From contig OX335652.1 of assembly GCA_946894095.1 (NCBI GenBank), positions 8,207,001 through 8,271,000 on the forward strand: a DNA stretch of 64,000 nucleotides. Direction: 5' to 3'. The DNA comes from Incurvaria masculella (lineage: Eukaryota; Arthropoda; Insecta; Lepidoptera; Incurvariidae). Shown here piece after piece: positions 10,510 to 18,631 of the stretch. The position numbers and the translations under genes are program-made. The stretch's first letter is position 1. Each line of letters begins with the position of its first letter. A model generated the notes under the pieces. That model had not been told where the DNA came from and did no database searches. It saw only the letters and a list, made by a program, of their open reading frames with translations.

Positions 10510-11336
10510 TCATTTGATTTTATTTAAGTCCTTTTCACTCGTAATAACGATAGGCTTCGACTTTTCATTCTTTCGAATAAATATCTTACAATTACGAACC
10601 CACAAATAGGTATAGTTCCGTTCTGCTTTAAGACCACGAGCGCGCTTAAGCAGCAGTTTGTTTGTTGGCGTAAGGTGATCGTTAAGGAACACATTTTTTG
10701 CGGGTCCTGAGAAACCGATGTCTGCGGTGGTGAGGCCCCGGCGGGCGCGCACTGCGGCCAGAAGGTCATCTTTGCAGGCCCTCCGGATGAATCGCACCAC
10801 GATGTTGGCCTCCACGGCGGCGGGGGTGGCAGCGGCGGCGGCGTACCCGCTCCCGGCGGCGGCGGCGGCGGCCTGCGGCGGAGGTGGGGGAGGCGGCGGG
10901 GCAGCTCCGAACCTGCGCACGCGGTGCACGTAGTCGACGTCGGTGTCTAACACAGTGTATCCCACTTTAATCGAAATATCGCGTAGAATTTGAAAGAGGT
11001 TTTCTCCGTTTTTCTGTGGCACGCCAGTTATTTCGACATTGTTCATCCGGGTGTACTGCTCCTGTTTGGCGTTATCCGCAGTTAGTTCTGCGATCACAGC
11101 CCGAGCATCGGTTAGTTGCGACTGCAACTCATCAATGACGTTTGTCTTAGCTTCGGCGATCACTAACCGGTCGTTAAAGGTATCCAGCCTTCCGTTGAAC
11201 CGCACGAGATTTTCCTTAATTTCGCTCGTGGTTTCATTCAGTTCCGAAATATACTTCTTCAAGTCTAACAGGACATTAAAGTCAGACCTGAGGGCTTTGA
11301 TTTCCTGCATTAGGGAGGCGAGTGTGACCGAATCAC

Positions 11337-11372
<36 letters not shown>

Positions 11373-11559
11373 AGGCGGCGGAGGCGGCCGCTGTCGTCCC
11401 GGACCGGCACGACGCGCAGCGCCATGACGCCTTCTTCTCGGCTCCGAGTTTTCTGTAACTTGCCTCGGTTATACCAGCGCAGTGGAAGTGAAGACTACCT
11501 TTGCATGAATAACACTGCACCGAGTCCATCACATTCTCGTTACACTTTATGCAAATCAT
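10510..11559 (-). CDS. LINE ORF1: PHD finger plus FP25-like domain
   Basis: A 349-residue protein from ATG 11559-11557. The N-terminal 45 residues form a C4HC3 PHD finger: C-x2-C-x9-C-x2-C-x4-H-x2-C, then C-x2-C after SWR. Poly-Ala follows, then a coiled-coil-like stretch rich in Leu/Glu/Ile and a Pro-rich run. The C-terminal half (NNVEITGVPQKNGENL to KPIVITSEKDL) resembles the domain shared by baculovirus FP25 proteins and many insect LINE ORF1s, probably an RNA-binding fold. ORF1 proteins coat the element RNA; PHD fingers in other proteins read histone tails, so chromatin targeting is a plausible inference. The Ala and Pro runs are encoded by GCC/CCG tracts and may vary between copies. Confidence 0.85.
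10834..10905. repeat. GCG/GGC-type trinucleotide-rich tract in LINE ORF1
   Basis: Imperfect GGC/GGT triplets encode the Pro-run and neighbouring Ala-run of ORF1 on the minus strand. It is GC-rich and strongly biased compared with the flanking AT-rich DNA. Confidence 0.7.
11337..11393. repeat. (GGC)n tract encoding poly-Ala in LINE ORF1
   Basis: A nearly pure run of GGC triplets with a few GGA interruptions on the plus strand. On the minus strand it encodes a long Ala run with Ser interruptions, between the PHD finger and the coiled-coil part of ORF1. Likely length-variable by slippage. Confidence 0.85.
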
Positions 11560-11695
11560 TATTAAACTTAAAACCACACAGAAATAAAAATCACTAAATT
11601 ATATGTTCTATGTCTTGCCAGTAAGGCTTATATTTCCCTAAACCATCTAATAGATCATTAACGACGCACGTTCACAACTAGTACAGTCCGCTCTC

Positions 11696-11764
11696 GAGCG
11701 ACTAATGAACCCAGGCCTCTGGTACGCTAGGCCAGTCCCCGCGCCACTAGGCTACGAGCCGCTC
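11696..11764 (-). other. tRNA-like sequence (SINE head or tRNA relic)
   Basis: The minus strand can form a 7-bp acceptor-like stem (GAGCGGC with GTCGCTC, one G-U), has an A-box-like TAGCCTAGTGG, and a weak B-box GGGTTCATTAG. The anticodon arm is imperfect. The poor B-box argues against a working tRNA gene; a tRNA-derived SINE head or a pseudogene is more likely. Confidence 0.4.
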
Positions 11765-12159
11765 AAGTTATAAGCATTTCACCCCACTGCTCACCGCTCC
11801 GGTAATTTAGAGTGATTTCATGTAGCTTTTAAGTTGTGAGCAGAATCAGGCTAGACGTGGAAACCAAAAGGTCTACATCGGATCTTAATTTATAAGCATT
11901 TCAAACCACTGCTTATTTGCACACCCCTCTCATAATTTTGCCTGATGCTAATTAGTCCTAAAATTGCGGGAATAATAAACCCATGCGATATAAATTAGGT
12001 ACAATTAGGGAGTCTCGAAAGAAGATACATAAATGCAATCAGCGATAGCGCCATTTCTTGACCAAAAACATATGAACTATTCATTAAAAAACAGGTGCGT
12101 TGAAGATATAATGGGTTACCCATACAAATTTTCATATGTTTCATGATCTTCTATGAGAC
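11765..12159. other. No recognised gene
   Basis: AT-rich intergenic sequence. Two blocks containing 'taagcatttca' (about 11771 and 11893) hint at an old local duplication. No coding or RNA signal is seen. Confidence 0.35.
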
Positions 12160-12310
12160 AAAAGATAGTTCCCCATGCCTTATTTAATGCTGTTCTGGCC
12201 TGCACAAAGTTATTGTACACAGAAAGCAAAGAATATAAATATAAAGTTATATAATGCTATAGTAAATAGTTGCGGCGAAAATATTTGCAGAATTTCGGTC
12301 TTTGAAAATA
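12160..12310. mobile_element. Fragment of the palindromic 'TGTACACAGAACGC' MITE family
   Basis: Shares 'ctgttctggcctgcacaaagtt', 'tgtacacagaaagcaaag' and 'agttgcggcgaaaatattt' with the copies at 41.95-42.5 and 43.8-44.2 kb. Diverged and incomplete. Confidence 0.45.
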
Positions 12311-12360
12311 TTTAATTTCACAGCGCCATCTATCGCGCCATTATCTTCTAATCGGCAATC

Positions 12361-12433
12361 ACACGTGGCGCCATCTCTACCCGGATAGAAGTTATTCGTT
12401 TCTATGAGAGTACACGTGGCGCCATCTCTACCC
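12361..12433. repeat. 51-bp-spaced direct repeat
   Basis: The 22-base block acacgtggcgcc-atctctaccc occurs identically at 12361-12382 and 12412-12433, so it is a two-unit tandem array with a 51-bp period. A related 'gcgccatctat' lies just upstream. Confidence 0.8.
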
Positions 12434-12479
12434 AGATGTTTACCTAGTTTGCAAATTTTGCTTCCTTTTCTTCAAATGT

Positions 12480-12775
12480 GATTTATGTTTTAAACGGATG
12501 TGTGTGTAATACTTTTTGATATTTGGTTTTCTCTTTTTTTTGTATTGTGTTGCTTATTTTTTTTCTCTCTTTTTTTAATGTTTCGACAGGATTCGAAGGA
12601 TTTGGTTTTTATTTTATTGTTTTAGGGACCAGACGTAAATCAGCGTTGCTGCTCACTAAGGGAAATGCAACTTATGCTGAGATGGTTCCTGTTATATTTA
12701 TTATATTTATTATTTATGTTATAAATCTTACTGTCTATATGATCAATAAATGATTTTTGATTTGATTTGATAGTG
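12480..12775 (+). mobile_element. 5'-truncated LINE 3' UTR
   Basis: T-rich sequence ending in 'atcaataaatgatttttgatttgatttgat', i.e. an AATAAA signal followed by a short TTTGAT-type simple repeat. This is the usual 3' end of insect CR1/Jockey-type LINEs. No coding part remains. Confidence 0.5.
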
Positions 12776-12849
12776 AAAGCCGAGATATTAATAGATATGT
12801 GTATATTTATTAAGTCTAATCCATGCTATAATTATATGCGAGACCCCAT

Positions 12850-13260
12850 AAACAATAAAATGTAAAAAAACGGAAAAAAAATTGAGGCTATCAGGATTCG
12901 AAACCCTCCCGAACAAAATACGTATAGAAGAGTCGGTAATTCGCCCTGCGCCATCCGCTTTCTGACATTCAGTGCGAAAATAGTGAATCGCTTCTGTTTT
13001 AGAGAGACCGGTCAAAATGACGCCGCCAGTAACGCCACCATACGCAACGGAATGGTATTAATTTTGTTTAAGAGTAATTTCATTGATATTGCTCAGCCCT
13101 TAGGATATTTAGCGTGATGGTATGTACCTTAAAGCGTTCTCCGCGATGTTCTCTTGAAATTGGTTTAAATCGCATCTTGATCTGTTTTGTGGTTACGGAG
13201 ATTATCTCTCGCATGTGGACAGACGTTCCTTTTTATATAAGTAGAGAAGAGAAGAAGAAA
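12850..13260 (-). repeat. Duplicated segment, copy 1 (with tRNA-like SINE head)
   Basis: This is the same unit as 13385-14218. Shared text includes 'aggattcgaa--ccctcccgaacaaaa', 'gtattaattttgttt-agagtaatt', 'gatattgctcagcc', 'gcatcttgatctgtt--gtggttacggagatta' and 'atataagtagagaagagaag'. On the minus strand the first part looks tRNA-derived, with a B-box-like GGGTTTCGAATCC. Copy 1 lacks the SINE found in copy 2. Confidence 0.6.
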
Positions 13261-13261
13261 A

Positions 13262-13345
13262 GATAAAATAAATAAAAAATATAATGTAATAATAATATAA
13301 TATAATATATAATATAATATAATATAATATATAAAGAGAAGAGAA
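13262..13345. repeat. AT-rich microsatellite (aatat/ataat)n and (agaga)n
   Basis: A run of 'aatataatat'-type units grading into 'gaagagaagag'. It separates the two duplicated segments. Confidence 0.8.
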
Positions 13346-13384
13346 GAGATTATATAAGTAGAGATAAAAAAACATAAAAATTAT

Positions 13385-14218
13385 ATGCGAGATAAAAAAA
13401 ACAAAAAAACAAATTGAGTTTCCAGGATTCGAACTTGAACCCTCCCTCGAACAAAACATATTTGAACCAGTCGGTTATACGCGCTATGCCAACTGGCTTC
13501 TTGCTTTTATCGCGAAAATTGTTAATCCTTTCTATTTTAGAGAGATTTGGAAGGCGGGCAAAGTGACGCCGCACGTAGCGCCGCCATGCGCCACAAAATT
13601 GGTATTAATTTTGTTTGAGAGTAATTTAATTGATATTGCTCAGCCTTTAGGATTTTTTTTTTTAGGATTTTGTCAGCCTCGGTGGCCCAGTGGCGCGACA
13701 CTTCGGCGATCGCTCTCCGAAGTTAAGCAACGCTGGGTCCGGTCTGGTCTTGGATGGGTGACCATTCGACCGTTGAGAGAGGCTGCCCGTGGTTCGGATT
13801 CCACGATAAGCTGTAGGTCCCCTTCCTTACTTACTAGGTGGTAGGGTTTATCCCGCCCGGGTTGGTACCATCGCATTGGATGAACGATGGTCGAAGCGGC
13901 AATGAAAATTGTCCGTGTTTTCCATCCAGTTCAATGTAGCCGTGCAATATAAGGAAGGTCCTGGCATGGCACCTAGTTCCCATGTGGTGTGTTGGGCTAA
14001 TACCATGACAGAACTTGTGGTATTAGCCATCCATATCCAGTCACATAAAAAAAAAAGGATATTTAGCGTGATGGTATGTATCCTAAAGCAAGCCCCGCGA
14101 TTGAATCTGTAAATCGGTACAAACGGCATCTTGATCTGTTCCGTGGTTACGGAGATTACCTTTCACATGTGGACAGACGTTGCCTTTTATATAAGTAGAG
14201 AAGAGAAGAGATAATAAT
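13385..14218 (-). repeat. Duplicated segment, copy 2, interrupted by a SINE
   Basis: The second copy of the unit at 12850-13260. It is split after 'gctcagcctttagga' by a T-rich stretch and a complete SINE (13669-14054) and resumes at 'ggatatttagcgtgatgg'. Copy 1 is the empty site. The first part (13415-13505) reads on the minus strand as a tRNA-like SINE head with B-box GTTCGAATCC. Confidence 0.65.
13669..14054 (+). mobile_element. 5S-rRNA-derived SINE, full-length copy
   Basis: The head is very close to the 3' half of 5S rRNA: 'ctccgaagttaagcaacg' (box A/intermediate element region) then 'cttggatgggtgacc' (box C, 13752-13763 core), as in SINE3-type elements transcribed from a type 1 pol III promoter. 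The body ('ggtaccatcgcattggatga', 'ccagttcaatgtagccgtg', 'ggtcctggcatggcacctag') and the tail 'tagccatccatatccagtcacataaaa' match the tRNA-headed SINEs of this window. It ends in A11-type poly(A). It is inserted in a duplicated segment whose other copy lacks it. Confidence 0.85.
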
Positions 14219-14265
14219 CGGTGGCACATTGAGCGGTTAAGTAGTTTTTTTTTCGAATCACTTGC

Positions 14266-14550
14266 AAAAAAACCGGCCAAGTGCGAGTCGGATTCGCACA
14301 CGAAGGGTTCCGTACCATCGTACAAGATTTAACACAAAAAATCAGGTTTTTTGTATGGGGACCCCCCTTTATTTTTATTATTTTTTAATGTTACTTATTC
14401 ATACATATTCTGTGAACATTTCAGCTGCCTACCTATTACAGTTCATGAGATACAGCCCTGTGACAGACGGACGGACGGACGGACGGACGGACAGCGGAGG
14501 CTAAGTAAAAGGGTTCCGTTTTCACCCTTTGGGTACGGAACCCTAAAAAA
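14266..14550 (+). mobile_element. 'CCGGCCAAGTGCGAG' repeat, copy 1
   Basis: Non-autonomous interspersed repeat. It begins 'accggccaagtgcgagtcgg' with a short palindrome (TGCGAGTC-GGATTCGCA), then 'gaagggttccgtacca'. It has a central AT-rich part and 'gagatacagccctgtgacag', then a (GACG)n array, and ends in the hairpin 'agggttccgt...acggaaccct' plus A-run. AGGGTTCCGTACC near the start is inverted at the end. Class uncertain (SINE-like or Helitron-like). Confidence 0.75.
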
Positions 14551-15230
14551 ACCACACGGTTCAAGTAATTATGAAAAGTTTGGAACATAATTTAGTTTTA
14601 TTCAACACAAAGTGGTTTATTAGCAAACCATATAGGGCTTTGATTGTTTAGAAAAAATATGTGCTTTTTTTATTCGTGAAATTCTAAATGGTGTGCAAAT
14701 GTAAGAGAGACAATTCATCATCAATTGAGTTATTGGATTTAAAAAAAATATATGTGCATTTATAAATCTGAGCGACGAAAGGTTTTTTATCGATGCAAAA
14801 ATAATTATTCTTGTATCACGAAAATACAAATCAAAGACAAAACGCCTAACCAATGGCACTGTCAGTTGTGACGTCACGATGTATGCAAGAAGGTGTTGCG
14901 TTTCAATGGTCACCCAAAAATTAAACAATTCTTCATCAATTAAGTTTAAAAAAAATAATCTACATAAATGTTGGTTTTTAAAACAGGGTGACAAAAGGGT
15001 TTTTTTTATTTTTCCAAAAATAATTATTCTTTTATCACCAAAATCCATATCAAGACGAAACGCCTAGCCATTGATGCTGACAGGTGTGACTTTGTTTTAT
15101 TTTAGATACTAAATAATAATATCAAGTAGATAAAATTGGAACAGTAATTTTCATCTGCTTGGTAAAATTTGTTTGAGGAATGAAATTTTCTGATATTTTC
15201 GGGTCTACCTCATACCTACTACATCATCAG
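14551..15230. repeat. AT-rich stretch with a ~215-bp tandem duplication
   Basis: Two units, about 14703-14875 and 14920-15092, share 'caattc-tcatcaattgagtt', 'aaaaataattattctt-tatcac', 'aaaacgcctaaccaatgg' and 'tgtcagttgtgac', all with divergence. No coding signal. Confidence 0.5.
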
Positions 15231-15526
15231 GAGTCAGTCTGAGTTCTCACCTAAATTGGCGTTTACGGCAAACCGATCGACTGTCGTTTTCCGTAAAAAC
15301 GTCAAACTCCATGCTCGTTTTTACTAGATATTCTGTGGTTTTACTTCTTCAAGCTGTCAAAGTCAAACTCGGACTTCCAATCTGTATGAAAACGCGGAGT
15401 CGGCGTGAACGGTAACGTCGACGTATTTACGGCAACGTTGAGTAAGCTGTCAAATCAAACTCGGACACGTAAATGTTAGTTCGATCCGAACGCCCACTGC
15501 GCGCGCTCTTCAATTTCTCCATACAA
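15231..15526. mobile_element. Palindromic 'CACCTAAATTGGCG' MITE, copy 1 (one end missing)
   Basis: Starts 'gagtcagtctgagttctcac' then 'ctaaattggcgtttacggca'. Internal 'cttcttcaagctgtcaaagt' and 'cttccaatctgtatgaaaac' blocks are shared with seven other copies. The right terminal repeat is lost after 'caatttctccataca'. No ORF. Confidence 0.75.
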
Positions 15527-16261
15527 CACAACTACAGGCTCTGTACACTGTTTATCCGTAAATGTAAAATAATATGTCGAACAACAGTGAAAATCTAAAT
15601 AAACATACCTTAGCAATGATCCATAGCTGTAAACTGAATTTTCTGGGAATATTAATATGACGTTTTCACATAGTATTTCATCGATAGCGCCTGACTCACA
15701 TTTTTTTCCCAAAAATATATAATTATATATTTCTACTCCAATTTTACTAACAGTGCTCTGAGGTTTACAGTACTTGGAAATAATACACATTCTCACTGCA
15801 ATTCTTGCCGCATAAATTGTATATTTTCTAAAAAATATTTTCTAAAAATATATTGACCTCTTGTCAATATATTTTCTGAGGAAATGAAGTTGGCATTGTT
15901 ATTTCCATTCGGTCTTAATTTAAAGATGTTTCGAACTTCAACATGTAATTTATTGTAACAAACATTTCTGACCCATCTCATTATACAGTATAATATAATG
16001 CAATAAAAATTCCATGCTGGCCATTAGATTGTACTATCTCGCACAATTATGTTAAAAATAAGTTTTTTTTTAAATTTCACTGACATATCAATCCGAGGAT
16101 CAATCGTTCTAGAAAAATCTTTGTCACAGTATGTTTTATTTTTGAAATCTCTACGTCTTATAAAATCCATGAAAAAATCCGACCATATCGACAAATTCAT
16201 TGCCATTTGTGGTGAGTGGGAATTTTATAATAAATAAAAATTATGAAAAAACATTATGAAT
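15527..16261. other. AT-rich intergenic, no recognised gene
   Basis: Small open frames on both strands (up to about 100 codons) lack family motifs and codon structure. Nothing else is recognised. Confidence 0.35.
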
Positions 16262-16569
16262 AAAACCGGCCAAGTGCGAGTCGGACTCGCACACGAAGGG
16301 TTCCGTACCATCGTAAAAAAAAACACGTTTTTTGTATGGGAGCCCCCTTTAATTTAATTTATTTTTTAATCTTAAATTTGTTGTTGTAGCGGCAAAATAA
16401 ATACACACTCTGTGAAAATTTCAGCTGTCTACCTGTTACGGTTACTGAGATACAGCCCTGTGACAGACGGACAGACGGACGGACGGACGGACGGACGGAC
16501 GGACGGACGGACAGCGGAGGCTTAGTAATAGGGTTCCGTTTTCACCCTTTGGGTACGGAACCCTAAAAA
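16262..16569 (+). mobile_element. 'CCGGCCAAGTGCGAG' repeat, copy 2
   Basis: A complete copy with a perfect TGCGAGTC/GACTCGCA palindrome at the 5' end and a long (GACG)n array (about 16465-16512). It ends in the 'gggttccgttttcaccctttgggtacggaaccc' hairpin region and A-run. Confidence 0.8.
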
Positions 16570-16597
16570 CGTTTAGTCAGAGAAGCCTCATAGTCTT

Positions 16598-16960
16598 TGT
16601 CAGCCTCGGTATCCCAGTGGCGCGACGCCTTGCGATCATGGAGGTGATTGCGATTCGATAAGCTCGATGAAGCACCTCTGAGCGCGGTTGAGTTCTGGAT
16701 GGGTGACCACTTTCAACCGTTGAGGCTGGCCGTGGTTCGGATTTCACGTAAAACTGTAGGTTCCCTTCCTTACTTATTGGTGGTACGGTCAATCCCACTC
16801 GGGCGGCAATGAAAATTGTCTGTGTTCCTATCCAGTTCAATGTAGCCGAGCAACATAAGGAAGGTCCTGGCATGGCACCTAGTTCCCGTGTGGTGTGTTA
16901 GGCTAATATCTGCCGGTCAGTCTGGTGTTAACCATCCATGTCCAGTTACATAAAAAAAAG
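16598..16960 (+). mobile_element. 5S-rRNA-derived SINE
   Basis: Head 'gcacctctgagcgcggttg' then 'agttctggatgggtgacc' resembles the 5S rRNA 3' half (core 16697-16708). The same body and tail as the 13.7-kb copy follow, ending 'catgtccagttacataaaaa'. The head is more diverged than in the 13.7-kb copy and resembles the 32.2-kb copy more, so at least two subfamilies exist. Confidence 0.8.
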
Positions 16961-17260
16961 AAGCATTGCGCTTGGCTTTTCCGATCCTACTTCAAGTGTA
17001 GGAGTCAAATATTTCAATAGTTGATGGTCGAGTTTTTTCTATTTGTGACTGTCTATTTTCTACCAGTGAAAATGCTGTTCAGAGCTGCATAATGCTATCT
17101 TAGATGACTATGTAAATTAGCAAACCCAGCCCAGATATGGACTTATCACCTCGATTGGGACTACAATCACGAGTCCAATATCCCTAAATCGTGTTGATCT
17201 GAGTTGATACTTACTAATCATCACAGCTCCATCAGCAAGGACGAGTAATTAAAGTTTTTA
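16961..17260. other. No recognised gene
   Basis: Non-repetitive AT-rich sequence upstream of the small ORF and ankyrin gene. No clear promoter motif was identified. Confidence 0.3.
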
Positions 17261-17440
17261 ATGATAAAACGTCCAAGGCTCGATGCGCCAAGAAGAAGTT
17301 TCCGCGAGGACGTTGTCCTTGTAGACGTAGACGATTTTTGTAAACAGGATGATTTTATGGTTCCATTAAGGTCAAGCCAAACTGGAAATCGTTTGCTAGA
17401 ACGCTTTGTTCTACAAGCTCTTGCTCGAATTGATGATTAA
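17261..17440 (+). CDS. Small hypothetical ORF upstream of the ankyrin gene
   Basis: A 59-residue open frame from ATG 17261 to TAA 17438-17440, preceded in frame by a stop. It has an even mix of residues: a basic N-terminus (MIKRPRLDAPRRSF), an acidic middle (VDVDDFCKQDD) and a helical C-terminus (RLLERFVLQALARIDD). It looks more like a protein than the chance frames nearby. I do not recognise the family. A possible acceptor (tttgttacag) lies 29 bases after the stop and a donor-like gtaagt at 17537-17542, so it could be part of a spliced or decayed larger gene. Its position suggests membership of the ankyrin/OTU cassette. Confidence 0.35.
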   Translation: MIKRPRLDAPRRSFREDVVLVDVDDFCKQDDFMVPLRSSQTGNRLLERFVLQALARIDD

Positions 17441-17597
17441 ACATTTAATTGTAATTTTTATTTGTTACAGAAAATATTAAAACCTCTAGAATAAATGTAG
17501 AAATCGCCACCAAACTTTGAACATTTTGAGTCACTGTAAGTTTTAGTTGTGTACTATTTCTAAAAAACTGTTTTGTTTTTTACTTTTCCTCGCGGCT

Positions 17598-18254
17598 ATG
17601 GCTGATTCAACAGTAATTGCCTTTTTTGAGGCAATAAAAGAAAATGACTTGGATAAAGTTGAAGCGATGTTAAGTGCAAAGAGAATTAACACCGATGTAC
17701 GCTACCTGGAGGAGAAAAACGCATCTGCTCTTCACATTGCAGCCTATTACGGCTACGACAAGCTTGCACAGCTTCTAGTTGACAAATACGGTGCTGACGT
17801 AAACGCTGTCGATGACAACGGAGAGATCCCCCTCCAGACAGCGAAGGATAACTATCACGCAAAAATATGTAAATACCTTATTGAAAAGAAATCAGAGAAA
17901 GCTGATTACGCCAAATCTATATTAAATTCTGAAGAGGTTGATACTCTGTTCGAAGCTGCTGAATCCAATAACATAAATAAAGTTTGCGGATTAATCGAAT
18001 CGGAAGTAGTAAATGTTGATGCTGAAGACAAGGGAGGATATAATGCAACTATTCTACATATAGCAGCACGCAAGGGATATGAAGAATTGGCTCGCATTTT
18101 AGTCGACAAATTTAACGCTAATGTTAACCACATGAATGAGATTGGAGATCGACCCATTCATGTTGCAGCACAAAATGATAATTTGAACATCGTTCGATTC
18201 CTAATGGATAGGAACAGTAAAGATATTGAAGATGTTAAAGATCTTTTGCAATAA
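17598..18254 (+). CDS. Ankyrin-repeat protein, possible horizontally acquired gene
   Basis: A 218-residue intronless protein. I start at ATG 17598; the frame is open upstream to 17547, where the first codon is TTG, and an apparent hydrophobic leader there has no ATG. Ankyrin motifs are clear: SALHIAAYYGYDKLAQLLVD, IPLQTAKDN, TILHIAARKGYEELARILVD and RPIHVAAQNDNLNIVRFLMD. The protein is an internal duplication: residues about 8-108 and about 115-217 are diverged copies, each with helical N-cap, LHIAA repeat, 'LLVDKY/ILVDKF-A-VN' and a closing repeat. Ankyrin repeats bind proteins. Lack of introns, compact size and an OTU-like neighbour recall ankyrin/OTU effector genes of intracellular bacteria; this origin is inference. 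Ankyrin proteins are also common in insects. Confidence 0.7.
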   Translation: MADSTVIAFFEAIKENDLDKVEAMLSAKRINTDVRYLEEKNASALHIAAYYGYDKLAQLLVDKYGADVNAVDDNGEIPLQTAKDNYHAKICKYLIEKKSEKADYAKSILNSEEVDTLFEAAESNNINKVCGLIESEVVNVDAEDKGGYNATILHIAARKGYEELARILVDKFNANVNHMNEIGDRPIHVAAQNDNLNIVRFLMDRNSKDIEDVKDLLQ

Positions 18255-18529
18255 ATAATCAATAGATCTATAATTTTCTTAATACAAATGTGTACGTTTT
18301 TCTATATGATATTATTCTTTTCTCTCAAATTGTTTTGTTATTTGTTATATATATTAAAAAAACTTATTAAATTAGAAAACTCTAAATAACTACAAAATAT
18401 GGATATCTTACAAACAAATATTATAAAAGCAGTATTCGTAAAGACATTTTAATGCAATTTGTATAAATTGTTTTTATTCATTTACTTAATCGGCTTTCGT
18501 CAGCGTATGTAATTTAACAATATCATTGT

Positions 18530-18541
18530 TTTTGTTTCAGA
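18530..18541 (+). promoter_or_regulatory. Candidate splice acceptor between ankyrin and OTU-like ORFs
   Basis: A pyrimidine-rich tract 'attgtttttgtttcag' ends near 18540, followed by 'agcgaac', about 90 bases before the OTU-like ORF. It fits an acceptor for a 5'-UTR intron. No matching donor was established. Confidence 0.3.
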
Positions 18542-18631
18542 GCGAACATTTTCAAATGAACAATCCTAAAACATTGTTACCCTGGTGAGAAGCCCCATAA
18601 AATATAATCACGCATAAAACAAAAAAATAGA

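Larger units (their letters stand above)
7203..11640 (-). mobile_element. Jockey/CR1-like LINE with both ORFs open
   Basis: Read on the minus strand: ORF1 (11559-10510), a gap of about 190 bases, ORF2 (10315-7430), a short 3' UTR, and an A-rich end (plus-strand T-rich, about 7205-7240). Both frames run full length without stops, which is unusual among the degraded repeats of this window and suggests recent insertion. The 5' boundary is uncertain. ORF1 has a PHD finger and a domain resembling baculovirus FP25, and ORF2 has endonuclease plus RT, as in insect CR1/Jockey-group elements. Confidence 0.8.

Noticed and set aside
10510..11559. Integrated baculovirus gene
   Set aside because: The FP25-like domain is fused to a PHD finger and followed by a LINE ORF2 in the same orientation, so it is a retrotransposon ORF1.
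13680..13775. 5S rRNA gene
   Set aside because: Only the internal and 3' promoter part matches, fused to a SINE body with poly(A). The 5' third and the 3' end of a real 5S gene are missing.
14463..14490. CRISPR-like or minisatellite array at (GACG)n
   Set aside because: A simple tetranucleotide run without spacers, internal to a dispersed repeat.
17547..17597. Apparent signal-peptide-like extension of the ankyrin protein
   Set aside because: The frame there starts with TTG and contains no ATG. Hydrophobicity comes from a T-rich tract just before ATG 17598.
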